A DNA stretch of 64,000 nucleotides from Methylobacterium gnaphalii (GCF_007992215.1 NZ_BJZV01000002.1:248001-312000); one strand, 5' to 3'. Counted from the first letter of the stretch, positions 53,962-61,437 are shown. The notes: generated by a model not told the origin, from the sequence alone. Made by a program: numbers and translations.

Positions 53962-54615
53962 TCAGGTGTTGAGGCGCCGATACACCTCGATCGCCTCGTT
54001 CACGTCGTCGTAGATGATCGCGCGGCCGCCCACGAGGATGATCACCTCCGAGCAGTACGAGCGGATCGTCTCCATGTCGTGCGAGATCAGAATCACGTCG
54101 GCCGTCTCGCGGCGGGCGTTGAACACCTCCGCGCAGCGCTTCTGGAAGCGGCCATCGCCGACCGCGAGAGTTTCGTCGATCAGATAGCAATCGAACGGGA
54201 TGGCCATGCTCATGCCGTAGGCGAGCCGCGCGCCCATGCCAGAGGAGTAAGTCTTGATCGGCACGTCGAGGTAGCTGCCGAGCTCGGAGAAATCCTCGAC
54301 GAATTCGAGCACGCGGCGCGGATCCTCGCCGTAGATGCGCGCCACAAAGATGACGTTGTCGCGCCCCGTCATCAGCGGATGGAACCCACCAGCGAAGCCG
54401 AGCGGCCAGGACACGCGCAGGCCCCTATGCACCTTGCCCTTGGTCGGTTCCTCGGTTCCGGCGATCAGGCGCATCGTCGTCGACTTGCCCGCGCCGTTGA
54501 TCCCGATGATGCCGTAGCTCGTTCCCGGCCGCAGCGTGAACGAGACCTTTTCGAGAATCGTCCGCTTCTGCCCGTTAGTGCGATAGATCTTCGTGACGTT
54601 GTCGAAGCGGATCAC
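53962..54615 (-). CDS. polysaccharide ABC transporter ATP-binding protein (KpsT-like)
   Basis: The 217-residue ATPase has Walker A GINGAGKST (38-46), the signature YSSGMGARLAYGMS (123-136) and Walker B DCYLIDE (142-148). The SSGM signature with FDCYLIDETLAVGDGRFQ-KR is typical for KpsT/BexA-type capsule exporters. It lacks the C-terminal extension that binds O-antigen glycan caps. The gene starts with GTG at 54615. It would need a KpsM-type permease, which is not adjacent here. Confidence 0.9.
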   Translation of the reverse strand: MIRFDNVTKIYRTNGQKRTILEKVSFTLRPGTSYGIIGINGAGKSTTMRLIAGTEEPTKGKVHRGLRVSWPLGFAGGFHPLMTGRDNVIFVARIYGEDPRRVLEFVEDFSELGSYLDVPIKTYSSGMGARLAYGMSMAIPFDCYLIDETLAVGDGRFQKRCAEVFNARRETADVILISHDMETIRSYCSEVIILVGGRAIIYDDVNEAIEVYRRLNT

Positions 54616-54823
54616 CAGCCGTCCATCCCCGATGCCGCCGGCTCACGCCTGCGTTCGCAACCGGCTCGATGTCCTGGGAAAGCGGCAAATCTGAGGATCG
54701 CCAAGGCGATGCGGGTCGCGCTGGACGTCCATCGGCAGAGAACCCACCCGACACGCTTCGAGCGCCTTGCCAGCTGTGGCCGCAGCGGGTTACAGGACGC
54801 CGCCCGCGCTGATGTGCGGGCCT

Positions 54824-54913
54824 GGAGGGGTGGCCGAGTGGTTGAAGGCGCACGCCTGGAAAGTGTGTATACGGGAAACCGTATCGCGGGTTCGAATCCC
54901 GCTCCCTCCGCCA
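54824..54913 (+). tRNA. tRNA-Ser (anticodon GGA)
   Basis: A complete tRNA of 90 nt including CCA. The 7-bp acceptor stem pairs GGAGGGG with TCCCTCC (one G-T). The anticodon loop is CTGGAAA with anticodon GGA, reading UCC and UCU. A long class II variable arm (TACGGGAAACCGTA) and the T-loop GTTCGAATC are present. These features define tRNA-Ser. Upstream and downstream 200-300-base gaps hold no clear genes. Confidence 0.97.
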
Positions 54914-55214
54914 GCCCATCGATCTGATTTTCGGCAGCCCTTCGGCTTTGAAGCCGGGCCGCCTTTTCGCTCGCTCATGTAACCGCGCTGGTCAGCGTTT
55001 GCGCCTGCTTCGCAAGGCAGAGCCTTACCCGTACAGGGCGCCTCTCCATCCTCATGCGGTAGCAAGATCGCTATCAATAGGTCGCAGCACCCTCGCAGAA
55101 CAGAGCCGCTTTCACGGCTTTGATGCAGCAGAGGCGCAGTAAGCGCGACCTGAAAACGAGGCTCAGATGGTCAGAGGCTGGCAGCGCCTGATGCGAGGCT
55201 CCGGCGCGATCGGG
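54914..55214. other. 301-base gap after tRNA-Ser
   Basis: A weak hairpin (CGGCTTTGAAGCCG near 54945) followed by CCTTTT may terminate the tRNA transcript. No gene is evident in the rest. Confidence 0.4.
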
Positions 55215-55301
55215 TCAGCGACCGCGGAGAAAGAAGAACCAAATGAGCAGGATCACCGGGATCGGGATGCCGATGAGCCACAAAAGACCGCCCATAAGCA
55301 T
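55215..55301 (-). CDS. 28-residue membrane microprotein
   Basis: The frame MLMGGLLWLIGIPIPVILLI-WFFFLRGR is a single transmembrane helix with two prolines in the middle and a positive C-terminus. AGGAGG lies six bases before the ATG at 55301, a near-perfect ribosome-binding site, and the peptide contains no rare or odd codons. Similar very short proteins of the form GGLxWLIGIPxPxILxxxFF occur in many proteobacteria as hypothetical proteins; function unknown. Confidence 0.65.
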   Translation of the reverse strand: MLMGGLLWLIGIPIPVILLIWFFFLRGR

Positions 55302-55430
55302 GATGTCCTCCTGAATTGCAGCCGGCAACGCTAAAGCCGGCAAAAGGTTTTGAGGGCTGACCGGCTCTCGCCAAAAAGAAGGCCCGCCGACATCTCAGCC
55401 AGCGGGCCGGTCGGCTTGTGCGAGCGAGCT

Positions 55431-55667
55431 TCAGTTCGAATTGTTGCCGCCGCCAGCGCTGCCGCGAGCGCCCGGCTGTGAGGGCGACGACGAGTTGCCG
55501 CCAGCGGCCGACGAAGTGGCGCCACGCCCGCCGGTGTTGCTGGGGCTCATGCTCTTGGTGGTCGACATGCGCTTGTGGCGACTGCGTGCTTCGGCAGAAT
55601 CCGCCATCTGCGCCAGAGTGAACGAAGAGAGCGCCAGAGCGCAGGCAGCGATGGTCAATTTCTTCAT
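55431..55667 (-). CDS. small secreted Ser/Gly/Asn-rich protein
   Basis: The 78-residue precursor begins MKKLTIAACALALSSFTLAQ, a clear signal peptide, followed by a low-complexity mature chain of Ser, Gly, Asn and basic residues (SRHKRMSTTKSMSPSNTGG, ending GGGNNSN). GAGGGACA precedes the ATG at 55667. On the minus strand a TGAAC-N17-CGTT element (55703-55728) lies 35 bases upstream, close to the EcfG consensus. It is the last chromosomal gene before the tRNA fragment. Confidence 0.6.
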   Translation of the reverse strand: MKKLTIAACALALSSFTLAQMADSAEARSRHKRMSTTKSMSPSNTGGRGATSSAAGGNSSSPSQPGARGSAGGGNNSN

Positions 55668-55702
55668 GATCAGCTTGTCCCTCAAGGGCTTGGGACTCAC
55701 GC

Positions 55703-55728
55703 AACGGGCCACCAGCCCGAATAGTTCA
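55703..55728 (-). promoter_or_regulatory. EcfG-like promoter candidate before the secreted Ser/Gly-rich gene
   Basis: Read on the minus strand: TGAAC, 17 bases, CGTT, ending 35 bases before the ATG at 55667. One mismatch from GGAAC-N17-CGTT. Pattern evidence only. Confidence 0.4.
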
Positions 55729-55807
55729 GTCATCGGCCCACGAAAAACGTCCGCCGCCGCGACGGAGCGCGAGGACGGGGCTGTTACGATGGGTGGAAGG
55801 GGACTGA

Positions 55808-55856
55808 TGGTGGGCCCGGCAGGACTCGAACCTGCAACCAGACCGTTATGAGCGGT
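55808..55856 (-). repeat. 3' half of a CAT-anticodon tRNA: probable attachment-site core
   Basis: On the minus strand this 49-nt segment holds the anticodon loop CTCATAA, 3' anticodon strand CGGTC, T-arm GCAGGTTCGAGTCCTGC, acceptor CGGGCCC-ACCA. The upstream bases do not form a D-arm or 5' acceptor strand: position 27 mismatches and the stem has only four pairs. So this is a tRNA fragment, most like tRNA-Ile2 or tRNA-Met. It is next to the integrase at 55971. Such fragments are left when an element integrates at a tRNA gene and restores the intact copy at its other end. Confidence 0.8.
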
Positions 55857-55970
55857 GTGTAGGAAGCCTTTGTCGCCCTGTGGAGGGTGAGAACAAACGA
55901 CGTACCGGAACCGCTATTCCCCCCGAATTCCCCCCATTCCGGTTCCGGTTCGGTTCCGGTACCGAAACGC

Positions 55971-57440
55971 TCAGGCGGCCTTCGCCTTCGCCACGGTCGC
56001 CAAGGACCGGTGCACCAGCCCGAGCCGCGTGAGCCGCGCATCCCGGTTCGCCGCCGCGATGCGCAAGTCCTTGTCGCGGTGGTAATGGATCGAGAAGGCG
56101 TCATGGAGCTCGGGCGGCGGGAGCAACCGCTTCTTCCGGCCGCCGGCGATGCCCGCCTGGTAGTCGGCGGCCCAGTGGCCGTAGACCTCCAGCAAGATCT
56201 TCTCGCTCATCCCGAGGTAGTTCGCGGCGTCCCACGACTTCAGGCCGCGCTGCAATAGCCAAGTCGCGCAGGTATGCCTCAACATATGCGGCGTGCCCTT
56301 GAGCCCGGCGTCGGCCAGGGCTACGCCGAAGCCTTTGTTCACCTGTTCGACCGGCTGCCCGTTGTACTCGACGACGTAGTCCCTCGACACGCCAAGGCGC
56401 TTCCACCGGCGGATGTGCGCTAGGAGGCGGTCGGGGATTCGGACAGGCGGCTGGCGCTTGTTCGTGGCGGCTTGCCCGACTGCGAGGCGGTGGAACATCC
56501 CGGTGTCGAGGTCGAGCCACGACCGCCCCGGGATGGGGTCGAACGCGGCCGTCGCGATGGCCCCGGCCCGGGTGCCGGTGTAGATGCCGAGCAGCGTGAA
56601 CCGGCACAGGTGCCGGTGCGGCCTCTTACGCGACAGCACCACCTGGCCGGCGCGCGTGGGACTGTCCTTGCGGACCGTCATGACGGCCCGCTTGCGCCAC
56701 ATGCCGAGCAGCAGCCGGGCCGCCTCGGGGCGCTCCAGGTGGTTCTCCTTCCGCTTCCCCTTGACCGGCAACGCGACCTCGACGATCTCGCGGCAGTAGC
56801 CTCGGCCGCGGTGCCAGTTGATGGCCGCCCGCATGTCCTCAAGTTCACGCCTGGCGCCCTGCGGCGAGACGGTGCGGGCCTCGTTGCCGGTGTCCTCGGG
56901 GCGCGCGCTCTTCCAGGCCTGGCCGCAGCGCCAAGCCACGTAGGCGTCGCAGGAGTCACCGTCAACGTCCGCGAGCGTCTTGCCTTGCCACCACTCGCCG
57001 AGTTGAAGGAGCCGCGCCATGCACCTGCCGGCACGCGCCTCGTAGATCGCCGGCTTTTCGTGGGCGATGCCGGCCTTGGCGTCCTCAGCCCGCAGGTCCT
57101 CGACCTTCTTCTGGACGACGCGCTCGCCCCACATCAGGAGCACGTCGACGACTAGGATCTCGCCGGCGCCGCGGCCCTTCTGGACGGACGGGGTGTGCTT
57201 GGCCGTGATGTAGGCGGCCAGGGCCTGCGCCGCCTTGGCTTCCTCGGCCTCGTTGAAGGCTAGGGCTTCGCCCTTCGCGGCGCCCTTGAGGCCGCGGACA
57301 TCGCGCGCAAAGCATCCAACGGGCTTCCGGACGCCGCCGTCGTCTTTGATGTGCCACTGGGCAAGACGCTCGGTGCCGCCATCCTTGGCGACTTCGCCGG
57401 GCCTGAGCCAGAGACGCGGTCCACTGTTCCTGCGCGGCAT
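55971..57440 (-). CDS. tyrosine recombinase / phage-type integrase
   Basis: The 489-residue protein has an N-terminal arm-binding-like part (GPRLWLRPGE, AQWHIKDDGG), a SAM-like core domain and a catalytic domain with R291 (YTGTRAGAI), Lys in the beta-hairpin (ATNKRQPP, K328), H385 and R388 (HMLRHT), and Y420 (LLEVYGHW). The usual fifth residue (His or Trp) is Met411 in NYLGMSEK, as in several phage-integrase subfamilies. It integrates and excises the element. The start at 57440 gives MPRRNSGPRLWL, but the gene upstream overlaps it by 181 bases in another frame. Confidence 0.92.
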   Translation of the reverse strand: MPRRNSGPRLWLRPGEVAKDGGTERLAQWHIKDDGGVRKPVGCFARDVRGLKGAAKGEALAFNEAEEAKAAQALAAYITAKHTPSVQKGRGAGEILVVDVLLMWGERVVQKKVEDLRAEDAKAGIAHEKPAIYEARAGRCMARLLQLGEWWQGKTLADVDGDSCDAYVAWRCGQAWKSARPEDTGNEARTVSPQGARRELEDMRAAINWHRGRGYCREIVEVALPVKGKRKENHLERPEAARLLLGMWRKRAVMTVRKDSPTRAGQVVLSRKRPHRHLCRFTLLGIYTGTRAGAIATAAFDPIPGRSWLDLDTGMFHRLAVGQAATNKRQPPVRIPDRLLAHIRRWKRLGVSRDYVVEYNGQPVEQVNKGFGVALADAGLKGTPHMLRHTCATWLLQRGLKSWDAANYLGMSEKILLEVYGHWAADYQAGIAGGRKKRLLPPPELHDAFSIHYHRDKDLRIAAANRDARLTRLGLVHRSLATVAKAKAA

Positions 57441-57721
57441 GCTTCCCGCCACTCCCTGATGATGCGCTTCGTCACGACAATTTTCCGCCCATGCCGCTCG
57501 GGCAGGAGATCGACCCGGTCGATGGCCTCTCGAAGCTGACGCTCCGTGTAGGCAGGCCACCAGCCCACGTCGGGGAGACCGCGCAGGCGCACGGGTGTCC
57601 GGAGCTCGGGCAGCCAGATCGCTGTTTCGAGGTCGAGCGGCGTGTCGTCTAATGCCGCCTCCGCGACTTCGACGCGGCCCTCGAAAATGTCATCGGTCAC
57701 TATGAAGGTTGTCGTCGTCAT
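57260..57721 (-). CDS. excisionase-like / small DNA-binding protein overlapping the integrase
   Basis: The product (153 residues from ATG 57721) starts MTTTTFIVTDD and has a plausible helical segment with YTERQLREAIDRVDLLPERH-GRKIVV followed by TKRIIREWREAC, like a wing-helix excisionase or AlpA-type regulator that works with a tyrosine recombinase. The last 60 residues are Ser/Ala/Pro-rich and encoded inside the integrase gene in another frame, so they may be an artefact of the GC-rich sequence or a genuine tail. Position directly upstream of int supports a recombination directionality role. Confidence 0.55.
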   Translation of the reverse strand: MTTTTFIVTDDIFEGRVEVAEAALDDTPLDLETAIWLPELRTPVRLRGLPDVGWWPAYTERQLREAIDRVDLLPERHGRKIVVTKRIIREWREACRAGTVDRVSGSGPAKSPRMAAPSVLPSGTSKTTAASGSPLDALRAMSAASRAPRRAKP

Positions 57722-58019
57722 GCGAGCGATGATCGCCGCTTCGCTGGAACCGGGCAACGGTGACCGTCGCACGTTGAGGGTCCGAGGTTAACGTCGTTGC
57801 CCTCCCGGTCCCTGGGCCCAGGCTTCCCGCTTCACTCATCCTTCACCGTGGCGGTGGATGGCCCCTCTGCCCCAGTTGACCGCACGATTCGCGAGCTGCG
57901 ATCCTCCCTTCATCGACGCCACGAGGCTCCCATGAAACCGCGCATAGCCCCCTACCAGACCGAGACCATTCCCGGGGCGTGACGCCGTGCGCGCAGCCCC
58001 CGCCAAGGAGGCTGCCTTC

Positions 58020-58604
58020 ATGAAGACCAAGCAAACCCGCCAGACGTATTCGTCCCACCGCACCTGGTTCACGGCCGACACGCATTACGGCCACCGGGGC
58101 ATCCTCGCCATGGAGGGCCGCCCCTGGGACGACATCGCCCGCCACGACGACGACCTGGTCTACGCCTGGAACGCTGTCGTGCGCCCGGGCGACCAAGTCT
58201 TCCATCTCGGCGACTTCGCCATGAACAGCAGCGCCGAACGGTGCCAGGATATCTTCGCTCGGCTGCGGGGCGATAAGCACCTGATCATCGGCAACCACGA
58301 TAAGCCGAGGCACCTCGGGCTTCCCTGGGCGAGCCCGCCGGAGATGCTCCGGACGGTCCACGTCGACGGCACTCGCATCGTGCTCTGCCACTATGGCCTC
58401 CGGACGTGGAGCGGGTCCTGGCGCGGGGCGCTCCACCTCTACGGGCACTCACACGGCAAGCTGCCGGGGACATCGCGGTCCTGCGACGTGGGCGTGGACT
58501 GCTGGGGCTTCCGTCCGATCAGCCTGGCCGACATCCTGGAACGGATGGCCGCGACGCCGACGCCCCCCGAAGAGCAGCGCGCTGAGGCCGACGACGCGGA
58601 ATGA
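58020..58604 (+). CDS. metallophosphoesterase
   Basis: The 194-residue protein has the calcineurin-like motif set: TADTHYGHRGI (DxH), FHLGDFAM (GD), IIGNHDK (GNHD), CHYGLRTW, and LYGHSHG (GHSH). The family hydrolyses phosphodiesters or phosphomonoesters with two metals; substrate unknown. Phage and mobile-element versions of this short type are common. AAGGAG precedes the ATG at 58020. A strong terminator follows at 58606. Confidence 0.92.
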   Translation: MKTKQTRQTYSSHRTWFTADTHYGHRGILAMEGRPWDDIARHDDDLVYAWNAVVRPGDQVFHLGDFAMNSSAERCQDIFARLRGDKHLIIGNHDKPRHLGLPWASPPEMLRTVHVDGTRIVLCHYGLRTWSGSWRGALHLYGHSHGKLPGTSRSCDVGVDCWGFRPISLADILERMAATPTPPEEQRAEADDAE

Positions 58605-58605
58605 G

Positions 58606-58637
58606 AAAGGGCCCCCGGATCGCTCCGGGGGCCCTTT
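58606..58637. terminator. bidirectional terminator
   Basis: A perfect 14-bp stem (58606-58619 with 58624-58637) with a four-base loop begins right after the metallophosphoesterase stop; A-run and T-run flank it on both strands. It also ends the convergent minus-strand gene at 58641. Confidence 0.85.
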
Positions 58638-58640
58638 GCG

Positions 58641-58907
58641 TCAGGGCATCAGCGCATCGGCTACGCTGGCGGCCTCGTCCGCCTCGGCGTGGAGATCTCG
58701 GGCCCGTCGCCATAGGAGCCCCACCAGGGCGGGGCGGACCCAGCCGGGGATCTCGCGCTGCCCGAGCGACCACCGGCTAACGAGCCGCTGATCGAGCTCC
58801 TCGCGGGGACCGTCCGGATGCAGCGGCCCCAACGCGCGGGCGAGCGGGCGCCGCCATTCGTCGCCGGCGAGCGCCCGGCCGGCGCGGGCGAGGAGCTCCG
58901 GCGTCAT
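58641..58907 (-). CDS. hypothetical protein, HTH-like (88 residues)
   Basis: The 88-residue protein begins MTPELLARAGRALAGDEWRR and has SRWSLGQREIPGWVRPALVGLLW in the C-terminal half, a possible DNA-binding helix-turn-helix. Its start overlaps the stop of the gene at 58904-59293 in ATGA, so both are co-translated. I do not recognise a named family; small mobile-element proteins of this kind with VSRWxxGxRxIP motifs are common in alphaproteobacterial prophages. Confidence 0.6.
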   Translation of the reverse strand: MTPELLARAGRALAGDEWRRPLARALGPLHPDGPREELDQRLVSRWSLGQREIPGWVRPALVGLLWRRARDLHAEADEAASVADALMP

Positions 58908-59293
58908 AACGTCCGCCGGGCGTAGGCGACCCAGGCGGACCAGACGACCTCCGGTTCGGTGTCGGGGCCGCACCAGAGCACGACGTCCCGGTCAACCTGG
59001 TCGCCGAACCAGGCGCTCGACAGGGACAGGACCTCCCCGGTCGCGAGCGTGGCGACGTAGAGGGCAGCCGTCGGGTCATCGAGCCAGTCCGGCGCCTTTG
59101 CCCGGGACGCCCATAGCAGGTGGTCGGTGAGCTCGGTCGCGTCGTCGAGGTCGTGGCAGGCGTCGTACGCAGCCCGGACGGTCACGGGACTCGCGAGCGT
59201 GGGCGCCATCTCGGCGCGGAGCCGGGCCCACTGCTCGTCGGTCGGGCCCGTGGCCATTAGGCCGAATGCGGAGCGGAATTCGCGGCGGTCCAT
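58904..59293 (-). CDS. hypothetical protein (129 residues)
   Basis: The 129-residue protein is acidic and Trp-rich (ATELTDHLLWASRAKAPDWL, VVWSAWVAYARR). It has no recognised domain. It sits 10 bases after the gene at 59304-59738 and overlaps the next gene by ATGA, so the three minus-strand genes form an operon ending at the terminator at 58606-58637. No function assigned. Confidence 0.6.
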   Translation of the reverse strand: MDRREFRSAFGLMATGPTDEQWARLRAEMAPTLASPVTVRAAYDACHDLDDATELTDHLLWASRAKAPDWLDDPTAALYVATLATGEVLSLSSAWFGDQVDRDVVLWCGPDTEPEVVWSAWVAYARRTL

Positions 59294-59303
59294 GAACGCC
59301 CCC

Positions 59304-59738
59304 TTAGATCGGCAGGGCGGCCGGTGCGGCCACTACCTCGGCCTCGGCGGCCTTCCGGACGCGCCACTGCGGTTCCGTGTAGCCCGGCGGCTTGACCCAT
59401 GGGCCCCGCTCCCCCGCCGCCTTCGCCGCATCGCGGTGGCGGTCCCACTCCCTGTTCTCGCCCCTCCTGATGCCGCGGGCGTGGATGTCAGCCAGCGTCA
59501 CGATGATGTAGGGGGCCATGGTCGGGATGAGGTGCTCGAACGCACGGTCGGTGTCGACGCGGATCAGCGAGAGGCACTCGTAGCGCTCCTCGACTTTGTA
59601 GTTCGGCGCGAGGCGGGCGTTCAGCACCTCGACGTCCAGCTTGGGGCGCCGGACCTGCACGAGGGCCTGCCCGCGTTCGGCGAGGATGTCCGCGACTTGT
59701 GCGGCGATGCGGTCGGAGATGGGTGTGCGCTTGGTCAT
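59304..59738 (-). CDS. hypothetical protein (144 residues)
   Basis: The 144-residue protein begins MTKRTPISDRIAAQVADILA and is mostly polar helical, with YIIVTLADIHARGIRRGENREW in the centre. It is the first gene of the three-gene minus-strand set. ATG 59738 is preferred over the longer frame from 59783, which lacks a ribosome-binding site. Family not recognised. Confidence 0.6.
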   Translation of the reverse strand: MTKRTPISDRIAAQVADILAERGQALVQVRRPKLDVEVLNARLAPNYKVEERYECLSLIRVDTDRAFEHLIPTMAPYIIVTLADIHARGIRRGENREWDRHRDAAKAAGERGPWVKPPGYTEPQWRVRKAAEAEVVAAPAALPI

Positions 59739-59881
59739 GGTGCCGGTTTCCCTTGCTGAGTGGGAGGCAGCGCCGTCCCGCATGGGGGTAGGCTACGAAG
59801 GGGCGAGCGAGCGACAAGCCACGCTGCTCGATGCGCTCGACGCGGCCCCGCCGTAACAAGCTAGGCCGGCATGGAGGTACG

Positions 59882-59888
59882 ACACATG
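59882..59888 (+). repeat. left copy of the IS target-site duplication
   Basis: ACACATG directly before the left inverted repeat; an identical heptamer follows the right inverted repeat at 61112-61118. Confidence 0.8.
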
Positions 59889-59940
59889 TGCAGTAGTCAG
59901 GACTTGATCTGACAGAGGGTGTCGTTGAGCTGAGGCGAGA

Positions 59941-59994
59941 GCCGAGGCCGGGCGCGGAGTGGTCGGGGTGCGCAGCGCCCGGCCTCGGCGTTTT
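59941..59994 (+). terminator. strong hairpin terminator inside the IS, upstream of the transposase
   Basis: A perfect 15-bp stem (59941-59955 with 59975-59989), 19-base loop, followed by GTTTTC. It ends 15 bases before the transposase start, so it would stop read-through transcription from outside. Confidence 0.75.
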
Positions 59995-60008
59995 CGAGGA
60001 CACCGACC

Positions 60009-61043
60009 ATGACGAGGGAACAGAAGGTCATCCGCGGCAAGGTGGGCCTGCTGGAGCTGGCCAAGCAGCTCGGCAACGTCAGCCAAGCCTGCAAGATGAT
60101 GGGCTACTCGCGCGACAGCTTCTACCGGTTCCGAGAGCTGTACGACACGGGCGGCGAGGTGGCGCTGCAGGAGTTGAGTCGGCGCAAGCCGCTGCTGGCC
60201 AACCGCACCGCGCCCGAGGTCGAGGCGCTGATCGTGGAGATCGCCCTGGAGCAACCGGCCTACGGGCAGATCCGCGTCGCCAATGAGGTCCGCAAGCGCG
60301 GGCATTCCATCTCACCGGCGGGCGTGCGCGGCGTCTGGCAGCGCCACGACCTGGAGACCATGAAGAAGCGGCTGAAGGCTCTGGAGGCCAAGGTCGCGCA
60401 GGAGGGGCTGGTGCTCACGGAAGGCCAACTCGCGGCGCTGGAGAAGGCCAAGGCCGAGAAGGAGACGCACGGCGAGTTCGAGAGCGAGTGCCCCGGCTAC
60501 TGCGGCGCGCAGGACACCTTCTACGTCGGCACCATGAAGGGGGTTGGGCGGATCTACCAGCAGACCTTTATCGACACCTACGCCAAGGTGGCGTTCGCCA
60601 AGCTCTACGACCGCAAGACGGCCCTCACGGCGGCCGACCTGCTCAACGACCGCGTGGTGCCGTTCTTCGACGCGCAGGAGGTGAAGCTCTGCCGGGTTCT
60701 GACCGACCGTGGCACCGAGTACTGCGGCAATCCCGAGCACCACGAGTATGAGCTCTACCTCGCGGTCGAGGACGTGGATCATTCCCGGACCAAGGCCAAG
60801 AACCCGCAGACGAACGGCATCGTCGAGCGCTTCCACAAGACGGTGCTGAACGAGTTCTACCGCGTCACCTTCCGCAAGAAGATCTACGGCTCATTGACCG
60901 AGCTGCAGGCGGACCTGGATGGCTGGATGAGGAGCTACAACGACGAGCGACCGCATCAGGGCCGCTGGTGCTTCGGCAAGACGCCGATGCGGACCTTCCT
61001 TGACGCCGTCCCGATGGCCCAGGAGAAGATGATCGCCACCTGA
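60009..61043 (+). CDS. IS481-family transposase
   Basis: The 344-residue protein has an N-terminal helix-turn-helix ([20 protein letters not shown]) and the rve integrase-core domain with DDE residues in [22 protein letters not shown] and [16 protein letters not shown]; the last carries Glu of DDE. C-terminal [20 protein letters not shown] is also characteristic. Start ATG 60009 just after the internal terminator. Full-length, without frameshifts, so it is probably functional. Confidence 0.96.
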   Translation: MTREQKVIRGKVGLLELAKQLGNVSQACKMMGYSRDSFYRFRELYDTGGEVALQELSRRKPLLANRTAPEVEALIVEIALEQPAYGQIRVANEVRKRGHSISPAGVRGVWQRHDLETMKKRLKALEAKVAQEGLVLTEGQLAALEKAKAEKETHGEFESECPGYCGAQDTFYVGTMKGVGRIYQQTFIDTYAKVAFAKLYDRKTALTAADLLNDRVVPFFDAQEVKLCRVLTDRGTEYCGNPEHHEYELYLAVEDVDHSRTKAKNPQTNGIVERFHKTVLNEFYRVTFRKKIYGSLTELQADLDGWMRSYNDERPHQGRWCFGKTPMRTFLDAVPMAQEKMIAT

Positions 61044-61111
61044 GCACCATCAGGCAGTCGAGACCGACCACCTCCGGACATCGCCTGTCAGATCGAGTAC
61101 CAGCTACTACA

Positions 61112-61118
61112 ACACATG
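61112..61118 (+). repeat. right copy of the IS target-site duplication
   Basis: ACACATG directly after the right inverted repeat, identical to 59882-59888. Confidence 0.8.
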
Positions 61119-61191
61119 GAAGGTCGGCGACCCCGTCCCGCCGGGCTGGTACCCGCCCCGGCCCGGCGACGAGCCCCGGAAGCCGCGTCGG

Positions 61192-61437
61192 GTGAGCATC
61201 AGCACGCAGCCGCTCGATCCCATCATCGTGGCGATGGTCGAACAGGCGGTGGCCGAGGTCTGGTACCAGCATCGGCCGGACCCGTTTACCGGCACACACG
61301 AGACCGTGCGCCACCACGACTGCGTCGTCACCTGCCTGGAAGCCTTCGACGGCGGGCTCACCGAGGTTCGCGTCCGGGGCGAGCCGGACGCCTGGACGAT
61401 CCACTGGCAGTACGTCCCGGGCGCCTCCGCGGACTAA
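61192..61437 (+). CDS. small hypothetical protein, possibly 5'-disrupted by the IS
   Basis: The 81-residue frame from GTG 61192 encodes LDPIIVAMVEQAVAEVWYQH and TVRHHDCVVTCLEAFDGGL, with a normal amino acid balance. The same frame continues upstream with plausible protein sequence (WKVGDPVPPGWYPPRPGDEP) as far as the IS end at 61111, so the original start may have been near or across the insertion site. On the left side of the IS the joined frame meets a stop within about 40 bases, so any lost part was short. No family recognised. Confidence 0.45.
   Translation: MSISTQPLDPIIVAMVEQAVAEVWYQHRPDPFTGTHETVRHHDCVVTCLEAFDGGLTEVRVRGEPDAWTIHWQYVPGASAD

Larger units (their letters stand above)
59889..61111 (+). 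mobile_element. IS481-family insertion sequence, 1223 bp
   Basis: The element is bounded by 27-bp imperfect inverted repeats, 59889-59915 and 61085-61111 (21 of 27 positions match; both start TG and end with GATCTGACAG on the inner side), and flanked by the 7-bp direct repeat ACACATG. It contains one transposase gene. The intact ends, target duplication and full-length transposase point to a fairly recent, potentially active copy. It is inserted in a region without a well-defined gene, just upstream of a small frame at 61192. Confidence 0.88.

Noticed and set aside
55808..55856. a complete tRNA-Met/tRNA-Ile gene
   Set aside because: No D-arm or 5' acceptor strand can be formed with the upstream bases and the anticodon stem loses its first pair, so only a 3' fragment is present.
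57797..57982. 61-codon plus-strand frame before the metallophosphoesterase
   Set aside because: Weak start, no family, ends shortly before a well-supported gene; a leader peptide is possible but unsupported.
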